The notes under the pieces are model-generated. The model was given only the letters and a program-made list of their open reading frames with translations, was not told where the DNA came from and searched no databases. A DNA stretch of 17,660 bases, from positions 1 through 17,660 of the forward strand of contig CAZIUB010000102.1 in assembly GCA_964542425.1 (NCBI GenBank), given 5' to 3'. Made by a program: the position numbers and the translations under genes. Of this stretch, positions 1 through 6,407 are shown piece by piece; position 1 is the first letter of the stretch, and every line of letters starts with the position of its first letter. This stretch comes from Dongia_A sp964542425. Its GTDB lineage: Bacteria > Pseudomonadota > Alphaproteobacteria > Dongiales > Dongiaceae.

Positions 1-150
1 AAAAATAGAAAATGGCGGAAGAACCCCTGTCAAAAACAACCTCATCCCATCGCCGCCGCAAAAATCCGCTCAAAATACCGGGTTTTTAGAGGTGGCCTTG
101 AATCAGAATGACAAATCAAGTGCAAGCGATTAAATCAGAGACTCCCTTGG
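1..150. other. Non-coding left edge
   Basis: These 150 bases are richer in A/T than the genes and hold no ORF with coding character. They lie downstream of the esterase gene, which reads leftwards and stops at 151-153. I see no clear hairpin terminator or RNA gene. Confidence 0.4.
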
Positions 151-1089
151 TCATGAACCGATCTTCGCCTGCCTTGCGCCATCGTCGCGACCGGAACAGC
201 CATGAGCCTTCGCTACCTTCCGGCAAAAAGCGGCAAAGGCGGCGGCGGCGGCGGCCTCAAGGTGGATGATCCGCAGGAAGGTATGCGGAAGGCCTTCGAC
301 GGTGATGAGGTCGGCCTCAATTCCGGCCTGACTCAGACGGGCGGCATAGGCCTCCCCATCGCCGCGCAAGATGTCCATGCCTGCCACCAAGATCACCGCC
401 CCCGGCAGCCTGGAAAGATCGCCGGCCCTTAGCGGCATGGCATAGGGATCGCGCGCCTGAATCGGATCAGCGAGATAAAGATCGAGATAGAATCCCAAAT
501 CCCGATCGCCAAGACCGGGATAAATCAATGCCTGATGACAGATCTCGGGCCCACCGCGATCCCGCGCCATCAGCGCTATCCCGGCGGCAAGCGCACCCCC
601 CGCCGAATCCCCGGCAACGCCGATCCCGGCCGTATCGACACCCAGCTCGCCAGCCTTTTCGTGGGCCCAGACCAAGGCATCCCAACAATCCTGGAACGGG
701 ACCGGGTATTTGTGCTCCGGCGCCAAGCGATATTCGACCGAGAGGATTGCCACTCCGGCCTGATCGGCCAGCCGTGCGGTCACCAGATCGTGGCTGTCGA
801 TGGAGCCGAACGCCCAGCCACCGCCGTGAAAATAGAGGCATAGGGGCATTGGCGAAGGGGGCGTTTCCGGGCGATAGAGCCGCGCGGCGATCGTCGCTCC
901 ATCTCTGATCGGGATTGCGTAGTCACGAGTTTCGATGCCCGCTGGCATCGGCGCGTGATAGCGGCGCCAGAACCGATCGTAGCGGCTGCGCTGGTCCTCG
1001 AGGTTGGCGGCTTCGAATTCAGCGCCGAAACACCGATCGAGATCGGCATTGAACGCCGCCAATACCGGGCTCATGCGTGCTTCCGTCAT
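151..1089 (-). CDS. HSL-family alpha/beta hydrolase (esterase), possible acylcarnitine esterase
   Basis: A 312-residue cytoplasmic alpha/beta hydrolase of the hormone-sensitive-lipase family. It shows the oxyanion-hole motif HGGG (His88-Gly91), the nucleophile elbow GDSAG (Ser162), an acid in MDILRGDG (Asp239) and a histidine in LPHTF (His269), the full catalytic triad in normal order. I chose the ATG at 1089 because a GGGGAGAG ribosome-binding site lies just upstream; the frame stays open to 1287, but that extension overlaps the divergent regulator. There is no signal peptide. The gene diverges from a CdhR-like regulator of a carnitine operon. Pseudomonas aeruginosa carries a short-chain acylcarnitine hydrolase (HocS) in its carnitine locus, so release of carnitine from acylcarnitines is a reasonable inference, not shown by the sequence. 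A general carboxylesterase is the alternative. Confidence 0.85.
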   Translation of the reverse strand: MTEARMSPVLAAFNADLDRCFGAEFEAANLEDQRSRYDRFWRRYHAPMPAGIETRDYAIPIRDGATIAARLYRPETPPSPMPLCLYFHGGGWAFGSIDSHDLVTARLADQAGVAILSVEYRLAPEHKYPVPFQDCWDALVWAHEKAGELGVDTAGIGVAGDSAGGALAAGIALMARDRGGPEICHQALIYPGLGDRDLGFYLDLYLADPIQARDPYAMPLRAGDLSRLPGAVILVAGMDILRGDGEAYAARLSQAGIEADLITVEGLPHTFLRIIHLEAAAAAAFAAFCRKVAKAHGCSGRDDGARQAKIGS

Positions 1090-1113
1090 CCAGCTCTCCC
1101 CTTGACTAATTGC

Positions 1114-1136
1114 GTCCTGTATCCGACGGATAGGAC
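1114..1136. promoter_or_regulatory. Imperfect dyad in the divergent esterase/regulator gap
   Basis: The 88-bp gap between the two divergent start codons contains GTCC-n2-TATCC, the spacer GAC, then GGATA-GGAC, an interrupted dyad. Its position between divergent promoters fits an operator, perhaps for the neighbouring AraC-type regulator. A TTGACT at 1102-1107 could be a -35 element, but I found no well-spaced -10. This is weak evidence from symmetry and position only. Confidence 0.3.
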
Positions 1137-1177
1137 CATCTCCGCAAGCTTTTCCGAAAAACCTCCGCCGGCCGTTC

Positions 1178-2170
1178 ATGACCGCTTCGCCCAATCTCGA
1201 CGCGCCGCATTCAGTCGGATTCCTGATCGTTCCGCAATTCTCCATGCTGGCCTTCGCGTCGGCGGTGGAACCCCTGCGCGTCGCCAACCGGATGGCCGGG
1301 CGCGAGCTTTATCAATGGCGGGTGGTATCGCGCGATGGTAAGTCGGTCCTGGCCTCGAATGGCATGGCGCTGCTGGCCGATTATTCGATCGAGAACAAGT
1401 TCAAGCCTTCACTGGTCGTCGCCTGCGCGGGTTTCGAGCCCAGCCGTTATTTCGACCGCAAGATGAAACGCTGGCTGGTCTGGCTCGTGGGCCGCGGCAG
1501 CGATCTGGGTTCGATCGATACCGGCGCCTTCTATCTCGGTTGGGCGGGTCTGCTCGATGGATTTCGGGCGACGACCCATTGGGAAAGCCTGGATTCTTTC
1601 CGCGAGACCTTCCCCAAGGTCGAAACCGAGAACGCGCTTTTCGTCATCGACCGCAACCGGCTTACCTGCGCCGGCGGCACGGCCTCGCTCGACATGATGT
1701 TGTATCGCATTTCGCTCCAGCACGGCCACCGGCTGGCGGCGGCGGTCTCGGAGCAATTCATCCATGACCGCATTCGACCGCCCAACGACCATCAGCGCAT
1801 GGCGCCCCCCTTGCGCCAGGGCATCAACCATCAAGGCTTGGCCCAGGCGCTTTCGCTGATGGAACAGAATTTGGAGGAGCCGATCGACGCCACCGACTTG
1901 GCCCGCCGCGCCGGCCTGTCGCTGCGCCAGCTCGAACGCTTGTTCCGGCGCCACTTCGGGATGACGCCCCATCGCTACTATCTGGAGCTGCGCCTGCAGC
2001 GAGCGCGGGCCTTGCTGCAATATGGCGGCTTGCCGGTTCTGGAGATCGCGATCGCTTGCGGCTTCGCCTCGCCGGCGCATTTCTCGCGCGCGTACCGGGC
2101 CTGGGCGGGCAAGGCTCCGATCACCGAGCGACGTCGGGCACCCACGGGCATTCAGCCGGTTCTGCGGTGA
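1178..2170 (+). CDS. cdhR: GlxA/CdhR-type AraC-family transcriptional regulator
   Basis: A 330-residue regulator of the GlxA subgroup. Residues about 10-190 form a DJ-1/PfpI-like sensor domain (GFLIVPQFSMLAFASAVEPL near the start, IDTGAFYLGWAGLLDG at 113-128). Residues about 222-312 form an AraC-type double helix-turn-helix: the first helix pair is near 238-257, and the second includes the typical IAIACGFASPAHFSRAYR. This subgroup includes CdhR, which activates carnitine catabolism in Pseudomonas in response to carnitine; the dehydrogenase and cleavage enzyme genes follow directly, so the same role is likely here. The symbol rests on that context. The ATG has no obvious Shine-Dalgarno sequence, so the exact start is less certain. 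Loss of the usual cysteine in the DJ-1 nucleophile region fits a sensor rather than an enzyme. Confidence 0.82.
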   Translation: MTASPNLDAPHSVGFLIVPQFSMLAFASAVEPLRVANRMAGRELYQWRVVSRDGKSVLASNGMALLADYSIENKFKPSLVVACAGFEPSRYFDRKMKRWLVWLVGRGSDLGSIDTGAFYLGWAGLLDGFRATTHWESLDSFRETFPKVETENALFVIDRNRLTCAGGTASLDMMLYRISLQHGHRLAAAVSEQFIHDRIRPPNDHQRMAPPLRQGINHQGLAQALSLMEQNLEEPIDATDLARRAGLSLRQLERLFRRHFGMTPHRYYLELRLQRARALLQYGGLPVLEIAIACGFASPAHFSRAYRAWAGKAPITERRRAPTGIQPVLR

Positions 2171-2264
2171 TTCATGCCGTCGAAAACTGGTCACTTGATG
2201 TCGCCAAACGTCAACAGCGCCAGCCGATTCAGCGACCATATTGGCTGGCGACCCAATGATGCCC

Positions 2265-2390
2265 CTAGTGTTGTGGTTCCAACATTTGATTCCCAATCAA
2301 TCCCGTTGGAACCACAACATATGCCATTGAGTTTGCTATTGTTCCGGGCCGGCATGTCCCTAGAACGGAATGTCGGTTGCGGAACACTAG
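2265..2390. repeat. Inverted-repeat element bracketed by CTAGTGTT/AACACTAG
   Basis: A perfect 15-bp inverted repeat, TGTTGTGGTTCCAAC at 2269-2283 and its complement at 2305-2319, is separated by 21 bases. The segment is bounded on the left by CTAGTGTT (2265-2272) and on the right by AACACTAG (2383-2390). The right end, read on the other strand, only partly matches the left end beyond those eight bases, like imperfect terminal repeats of a small non-autonomous element. It could instead be an operator or a terminator of the regulator gene. Confidence 0.45.
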
Positions 2391-2512
2391 TGCCAACTTT
2401 CGAAATCGCATGAGACGAGAAAAACACCGATGCTTCCACGAAAGTCGGGCCGCATGTTTCCAAATTGATGAGTCGCCCGCCGGCGTGCGCTGGCGGGATC
2501 AGATTGCCGAAT
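2390..2512. repeat. Dispersed intergenic repeat, copy 1
   Basis: This segment matches 13990-14110 along nearly its whole length; by hand count about 59 of the first 77 positions agree without gaps, then a 2-base indel precedes the second half. It contains two potential hairpins: arms CCAACTTTCG (2393-2402) and CGAAAGTCGG (2439-2448, one mismatch), and CCCGCC (2476-2481) with GGCGGG (2492-2497) extended inward by GCG/CGC. It ends about 40 bases before the cdhC start. Confidence 0.7.
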
Positions 2513-2552
2513 CACCCAGTCTCGCGATGGTCGGTACTAGAGGGAGAAATCC

Positions 2553-3443
2553 ATGAATCATGAAGTCATCGTCACCTGTGCGATCACCGGTGCGGGCGAT
2601 ACCGTGGGCAAGCATCCGGCCATTCCGGTCACCCCGAAACAGATCGCCGATGCCGCGATCGCGGCCGCCAAGGCCGGCGCCACCGTGGTCCATTGCCATG
2701 TCCGCGATCCCCAGACCGGCAAGGGCAGCCGCGAGGTCAAGCTCTACCGCGAGGTCGTTGAGCGCATCCGCTCCTCCGGCACCGATGTGATCATCAATCT
2801 GACGGCGGGCATGGGCGGCGATCTGGAAATCGGCGCCGGCGAGGATCCGCTGAAGTTCGGCCCCAACACCGACCTCGTCGGCGCGATGACGCGTCTTGCC
2901 CATGTCGAGGAATTGCTGCCCGAGATTTGCAGCCTCGATTGCGGCACGCTGAATTTCGGCGACGGCGACATGACCTTTGTCTCGACCCCCAACCAGTTGC
3001 GCGCGGGCGCCAAGCGCATTCAGCAATTGGGCGTCAAGCCGGAGCTGGAAGTGTTCGACACCGGCCATCTATGGTTTGCGTCCCAAATGATCAAGGAGGG
3101 GTTGATCGACCGGCCACCCCTTTTTCAGTTCTGCCTCGGCATTCCATGGGGCGCTCCGGCGAACACCATCAGCATGAAGGCGATGAAGGACAATCTGCCG
3201 GAAGGCGCCATCTGGGCGGGATTTGGCATTGGGCGCATGCAGATGCCGATGGTGGCGCAGGCGATGTTGCTCGGCGGCAACGCGCGCGTGGGGTTGGAGG
3301 ACAACATCTGGCTCGACAAGGGCGTTCCGGCCAGCAACGAATCGCTCGTCGAGCGGGCCTGCGAGATCATCCGGCGCCTCGGTGCGCGACCACTGTCGCC
3401 CGCCGAGGGGCGCAAGAAGCTCGGCCTCAAGGCGCGCGGCTGA
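2553..3443 (+). CDS. cdhC: 3-dehydrocarnitine cleavage enzyme (BKACE family)
   Basis: A 296-residue beta-keto acid cleavage enzyme (formerly DUF849), a zinc-dependent TIM-barrel protein. The metal-binding motif HCHVRD sits at residues 47-52, with the strand motif INLTAG at 81-86 and a conserved GLEDN at 248-252. Family members condense a beta-keto acid with acetyl-CoA to give acetoacetate and a new CoA ester; in carnitine loci the substrate is 3-dehydrocarnitine and the product betainyl-CoA. Substrate choice here is inferred from the gene being directly followed by carnitine dehydrogenase and a thioesterase. The start has a good GGGAG ribosome-binding site. It is the first gene of a four-gene operon, 19 bases before the next start. 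Length is normal for the family. Confidence 0.9.
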   Translation: MNHEVIVTCAITGAGDTVGKHPAIPVTPKQIADAAIAAAKAGATVVHCHVRDPQTGKGSREVKLYREVVERIRSSGTDVIINLTAGMGGDLEIGAGEDPLKFGPNTDLVGAMTRLAHVEELLPEICSLDCGTLNFGDGDMTFVSTPNQLRAGAKRIQQLGVKPELEVFDTGHLWFASQMIKEGLIDRPPLFQFCLGIPWGAPANTISMKAMKDNLPEGAIWAGFGIGRMQMPMVAQAMLLGGNARVGLEDNIWLDKGVPASNESLVERACEIIRRLGARPLSPAEGRKKLGLKARG

Positions 3444-3462
3444 AATCAGGATAAATCGCATC

Positions 3463-4428
3463 ATGGCCTACATAACAGAGATCAAGACCATTGCCATTGT
3501 CGGCGGCGGCGTCATCGGCTCGGGCTGGGCCGCACGCGTTCTCGCCAACGGCAAGGACGTGATCGCCTGGGACCCCGGCAAGGGCGCCGAGGCGCAGTTG
3601 CGCGCCAACGTCGCCAACGCCTGGCCCGCGTTGGAGCGTATTGGACTGAATCCCGGCGCCAGCCAGTCGCGGCTGAAATTCGTGGCGACCATCGAGGAAT
3701 GCGTGGGGCCTGCGGATTTCATCCAGGAGAGCGCCCCGGAACGCGAGGATCTGAAGCGTCAGCTTCACGCCCAGATCTCCAAGGCGGCCAAGCCCAACGC
3801 CATCATCGGTTCCTCGACCTCCGGGTTGCTGCCCAGCGATTTCTACGGCGATGCCGTGAACCCGGATCGCTGTCTGGTCGGGCACCCCTTCAATCCGGTT
3901 TATCTCTTGCCCCTGGTGGAGGTCGTCGGCGGCAAGAAGACCGCCCCCGACGCCATCCAGGCCGCGATCGCCAATTATGGCGCGCTCGGTATGCGCCCGC
4001 TTCATGTCCGCAACGAAGTTCCCGGCTTCATCGCCGACCGGCTGCTGGAAGCCATGTGGCGCGAATCCCTGCACCTCATCAATGAAGGTGTCGCCACCAC
4101 CGGCGAAATCGATGACGCCATCCGCTTCGGCTTCGGCATCCGATTCTCGTTCATGGGAAGTTTTCTCATCTTCACACTGGCAGGCGGCGAGGCCGGGATG
4201 CGGCATTTCATGGCCCAGTTCGGGCCGGCGCTCGAATTGCCCTGGACCAAGCTGGTCGCGCCCAAGCTGACCGACCAGATCATCGATCGCGTGGTCGAGG
4301 GCACGAAGTCGCAACAGGGCGGCCGATCGATCAAGGAACTGGAGCGCTACCGCGATGATTGCATCATCAGCGTTCTGGACGCGATCAAGTCCGCCAAGGC
4401 CCGCCACGGAATGCGGGCGGAGGATTGA
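3463..4428 (+). CDS. cdhA: L-carnitine dehydrogenase
   Basis: A 321-residue NAD-dependent dehydrogenase of the 3-hydroxyacyl-CoA dehydrogenase family, converting L-carnitine to 3-dehydrocarnitine. The Rossmann motif GGGVIG is at 14-19, and Asp37 ends the second strand, favouring NAD over NADP. SSTSGL (117-122) and the catalytic HPFNP (His141) follow, and GFGIRFSFMGSF near 223-234 resembles the carnitine dehydrogenase subgroup. The frame is open from 3223, but the earlier region overlaps cdhC, and the ATG at 3463 begins just before the Rossmann strand with CAGGA upstream. Some alphaproteobacterial carnitine dehydrogenases are fused to a C-terminal thioesterase; here the two are separate but only one base apart. 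Confidence is high for the family and good for the substrate. Confidence 0.9.
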   Translation: MAYITEIKTIAIVGGGVIGSGWAARVLANGKDVIAWDPGKGAEAQLRANVANAWPALERIGLNPGASQSRLKFVATIEECVGPADFIQESAPEREDLKRQLHAQISKAAKPNAIIGSSTSGLLPSDFYGDAVNPDRCLVGHPFNPVYLLPLVEVVGGKKTAPDAIQAAIANYGALGMRPLHVRNEVPGFIADRLLEAMWRESLHLINEGVATTGEIDDAIRFGFGIRFSFMGSFLIFTLAGGEAGMRHFMAQFGPALELPWTKLVAPKLTDQIIDRVVEGTKSQQGGRSIKELERYRDDCIISVLDAIKSAKARHGMRAED

Positions 4429-4432
4429 ATTG
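4419..4432 (+). promoter_or_regulatory. Ribosome-binding site that decides a TTG start
   Basis: GGAGGA at 4419-4424 lies inside the end of cdhA, five bases before TTG at 4430. The cdhA stop TGA is at 4426-4428, so the reading frames are one base apart. This strong site supports TTG over the upstream ATG codons of the same frame, which would put 25 unrelated residues before the hot-dog fold. Confidence 0.7.
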
Positions 4433-4918
4433 GTCGAAGCGGTGCCACTCTCGCTTTACCGCGCCACCGTCAAACGCGAATGGGTGGACTATAACAACCA
4501 TCTGCGCGACGGCTATTACATGGTGGTTTTCAGCGAGGCGATCGATGCTTTCATGGATTTGATCTTCATGGGTGATGCCGAACGCCGCGCGACCATGACC
4601 ACCATTTACACCTTGGAGGCGCACATCAACTTCCTGCGCGAGATCAAGGAGAGCGAGGAAGTCGAGGTCCGGGCGCAATTGATCGGCCATGACCAGAAGC
4701 GCTTCCAGTTGTTTTTGACCATGCATGCCGATCGGCTGGGCAAAGAAACGGCGGCCACTGCCGAATACATCGTGATCAATATCGACAACTCTGGCACGCC
4801 GCGCTCGGCGCCGTTCCGCGCGGAGGTAGCGGCCGCGCTTGGCCGGATATGGCAGGAACACAAGGATCTCCCTAAGCCGGCCAATTCCGGGCGCTCAATC
4901 GCGCTTGCCAGAAAATAG
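4430..4918 (+). CDS. cdhB: Hot-dog fold thioesterase, probable betainyl-CoA thioesterase
   Basis: A 162-residue 4-hydroxybenzoyl-CoA-thioesterase-like hot-dog protein. The N-terminal motif VDYNNHLRDGYYMVVFSEA matches the D-Y-N-x-H region of the family, and the central strand reads TIYTLEAHINFLREIKESE. In Pseudomonas carnitine loci the matching enzyme hydrolyses betainyl-CoA to glycine betaine, completing 3-dehydrocarnitine cleavage; that role is inferred from its place between carnitine dehydrogenase and the acyl-CoA dehydrogenase. It starts at TTG with a strong GGAGGA site and is probably translationally coupled to cdhA. In some rhizobia the domain is fused to the dehydrogenase. Carnitinyl-CoA could be another substrate, given the CaiD homologue nearby. 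Confidence 0.82.
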   Translation: MVEAVPLSLYRATVKREWVDYNNHLRDGYYMVVFSEAIDAFMDLIFMGDAERRATMTTIYTLEAHINFLREIKESEEVEVRAQLIGHDQKRFQLFLTMHADRLGKETAATAEYIVINIDNSGTPRSAPFRAEVAAALGRIWQEHKDLPKPANSGRSIALARK

Positions 4919-4928
4919 GCTGCGACCA

Positions 4929-6089
4929 ATGGATTTCGCCCTTTCGACAGAACAGCAAATGTTGGTGGACAGCGTCCGGTCTTTCGTTAAGGCAGAACTC
5001 GATCCTCACGAGGACGAGATCGAGCGAACGGATGAAGTGCGCCCCGATCTCATCCAACAGATCCACGAGCGCGCGATCAAGGCCGGGTTCTATGCCGCCA
5101 ACATGCCCGAGGAATTGGGCGGGGGCGGGCTCGACCATCTGTCGCTGACCTTGATGGAACGCGAATTGGGCCGCGCCTGCTATGCCTTGCAATACGCGGT
5201 CGCCAGACCCTCCAACATCCTGCGCGCTTGCGTGGACGAGCAGATCGAACGCTACCTGAAGCCGGCGATCCGGGGCGAGCGGGTCGAATGCCTGGCCATG
5301 ACCGAACCCAATGCCGGCTCCGATCTGCGTTCGATGAAGACGCGCGCCGTGGCCGACGGCGATGATTTCGTCATCACCGGCACAAAGCATTTCATCTCCT
5401 ATGCCGACGTCGCCGATTTCATCATCCTGTTCGCGGCCAGCGGGACCGAGGAAACGTCCAAGGGCGCCAAGAAGAAGATCACCGCGTTCCTGATCGACAA
5501 GGAGAGCAAAGGGCTCGAAGTACGTCGCGGCCCACGCTCGGTTTCGCATCGTGGCTTTCACCATTGCGAGCTTTCCTTCACCCAATGCCGGGTACATCGG
5601 CGCCAGGTGCTGGGCAATATCCACCGGGGCTTCGATGTCGCCAATACCTGGCTGGGCGCTACCCGGTTGACGGTTGCCGCGCAATGCGTCGGGCGGGCCG
5701 GGAGAGCGATGGAGATGGCGGCGAAATGGGCCGCCAATCGCAAGCAATTCGGCCAAACCATCGGCAAGTTCCAGGGTGTCGCGTTCAAGCTCGCGGACAT
5801 GGCGGTGGAAATCGAGGCCGCCAACCTCCTCACCCTCCAGGCTGCCTGGAAATCCGACCAAGGCATCGCCACCGATTCGGATTACGCCATGGCCAAGCTG
5901 TTCGCGACCGAGGCCCTGGCCCGGATTACCGACCAGGCCGTACAGATCTTCGGCGGCATGGGGCTGATGGAGGAAACCGGAATCGAGCGCTTGTGGCGGG
6001 ACGCCCGGGTCGAGCGGATCTGGGATGGTACCTCCGAGATCCAGCGCCACATCATCTCTCGGCAGATCCTTCGCCCACTCGAATCTTAG
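4929..6089 (+). CDS. Acyl-CoA dehydrogenase, candidate gamma-butyrobetainyl-CoA dehydrogenase
   Basis: A 386-residue FAD-dependent acyl-CoA dehydrogenase of normal length. It opens with MDFALSTEQQMLVDSVRSF, has the flavin/substrate motif AMTEPNAGSDL, the KHFIS strand, RKQFGQTIGKFQ, QIFGGMGLMEETGIERLWRDAR, and ends WDGTSEIQRHIISRQIL. The start chosen is the ATG at 4929, ten bases after the thioesterase stop; the open frame from 4839 would overlap that gene. In medium- and short-chain members the base is the Glu in an EGT motif; here the residue is Asp366, which may be a functional variant. The operon context suggests oxidation of gamma-butyrobetainyl-CoA to crotonobetainyl-CoA, feeding the CaiD-like hydratase; this is inference. 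It is the last gene of the operon. Confidence 0.88.
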   Translation: MDFALSTEQQMLVDSVRSFVKAELDPHEDEIERTDEVRPDLIQQIHERAIKAGFYAANMPEELGGGGLDHLSLTLMERELGRACYALQYAVARPSNILRACVDEQIERYLKPAIRGERVECLAMTEPNAGSDLRSMKTRAVADGDDFVITGTKHFISYADVADFIILFAASGTEETSKGAKKKITAFLIDKESKGLEVRRGPRSVSHRGFHHCELSFTQCRVHRRQVLGNIHRGFDVANTWLGATRLTVAAQCVGRAGRAMEMAAKWAANRKQFGQTIGKFQGVAFKLADMAVEIEAANLLTLQAAWKSDQGIATDSDYAMAKLFATEALARITDQAVQIFGGMGLMEETGIERLWRDARVERIWDGTSEIQRHIISRQILRPLES

Positions 6090-6090
6090 G

Positions 6091-6110
6091 AGATAATAGT
6101 CCTATTATCT
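6091..6110. terminator. AT-rich palindrome just after the operon
   Basis: AGATAATAG (6091-6099) and CTATTATCT (6102-6110) form a perfect 9-bp inverted repeat around two bases, starting two bases after the acyl-CoA dehydrogenase stop. Its position suggests a transcript end, but there is no T-run and the stem is AT-rich, so a protein-binding palindrome is equally possible. Confidence 0.35.
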
Positions 6111-6407
6111 TGGCAAGGCGCTGGACACGCGGCATGTTTCGTAGTGCCCCGCATTTTCGCACAATTTTAGCCGATTTTCGATCGAATGTTACATATTCAA
6201 CACCATGTTTTGTGAGGTTTTTTGGAGAAATCCGCCTGCATGGTTAACAGAAGGTAAACAACAAAGTAAAATTTTACCGGAGGTCGATTTTTTCTTGTTT
6301 CTCACATTGGGCTGTATCGAAATCGGCCAAAGCTGGCTCGCAGTTCGATCAACATAGGCGCAAATTCATCTCCGGCAAAGACGCCAAACGATGGATGGAG
6401 CCCTACC
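6111..6407 (+). promoter_or_regulatory. AT-rich leader of the repeat-protein gene
   Basis: About 300 bases with no credible gene. The part from about 6150 to 6310 is clearly AT-rich against its surroundings and should hold the promoter of the downstream gene. A small inverted repeat GGTAAA...TTTACC lies near 6255-6280. A GGAG ribosome-binding site at 6396-6399 precedes the ATG at 6408 by eight bases. I could not pick a single convincing -35/-10 pair. Confidence 0.4.

Larger units (their letters stand above)
2171..2552. promoter_or_regulatory. Long structured gap upstream of the carnitine operon
   Basis: This 382-base stretch without a credible gene separates the regulator from cdhC. It holds three kinds of structure. 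A short hairpin has arms CGCCAGCC (2218-2225) and GGCTGGCG (2243-2250). An element with a perfect 15-bp inverted repeat occupies 2265-2390. One copy of a dispersed repeat occupies 2390-2512. A GGGAG ribosome-binding site for cdhC lies at its end. The operon promoter and the regulator's operator should be here, but I could not assign a convincing -35/-10 pair. Confidence 0.5.

Noticed and set aside
1409..2296. Minus-strand ORF of 295 codons opposite the regulator
   Set aside because: Its length is a by-product of GC-rich codon bias; the plus strand encodes a complete, recognisable two-domain regulator.
2191..2463. Minus-strand ORF overlapping the first dispersed repeat
   Set aside because: It shares the M.T.GPTF.EA...SKVGT peptide with a minus-strand frame in the second repeat, but this reflects the DNA repeat. 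Most differences between copies change the amino acid, and no ribosome-binding site is clear.
3223..3462. N-terminal extension of the carnitine dehydrogenase
   Set aside because: It lies inside cdhC in another frame, has Arg/Ser-rich out-of-frame character, and the Rossmann fold begins right after the ATG at 3463.
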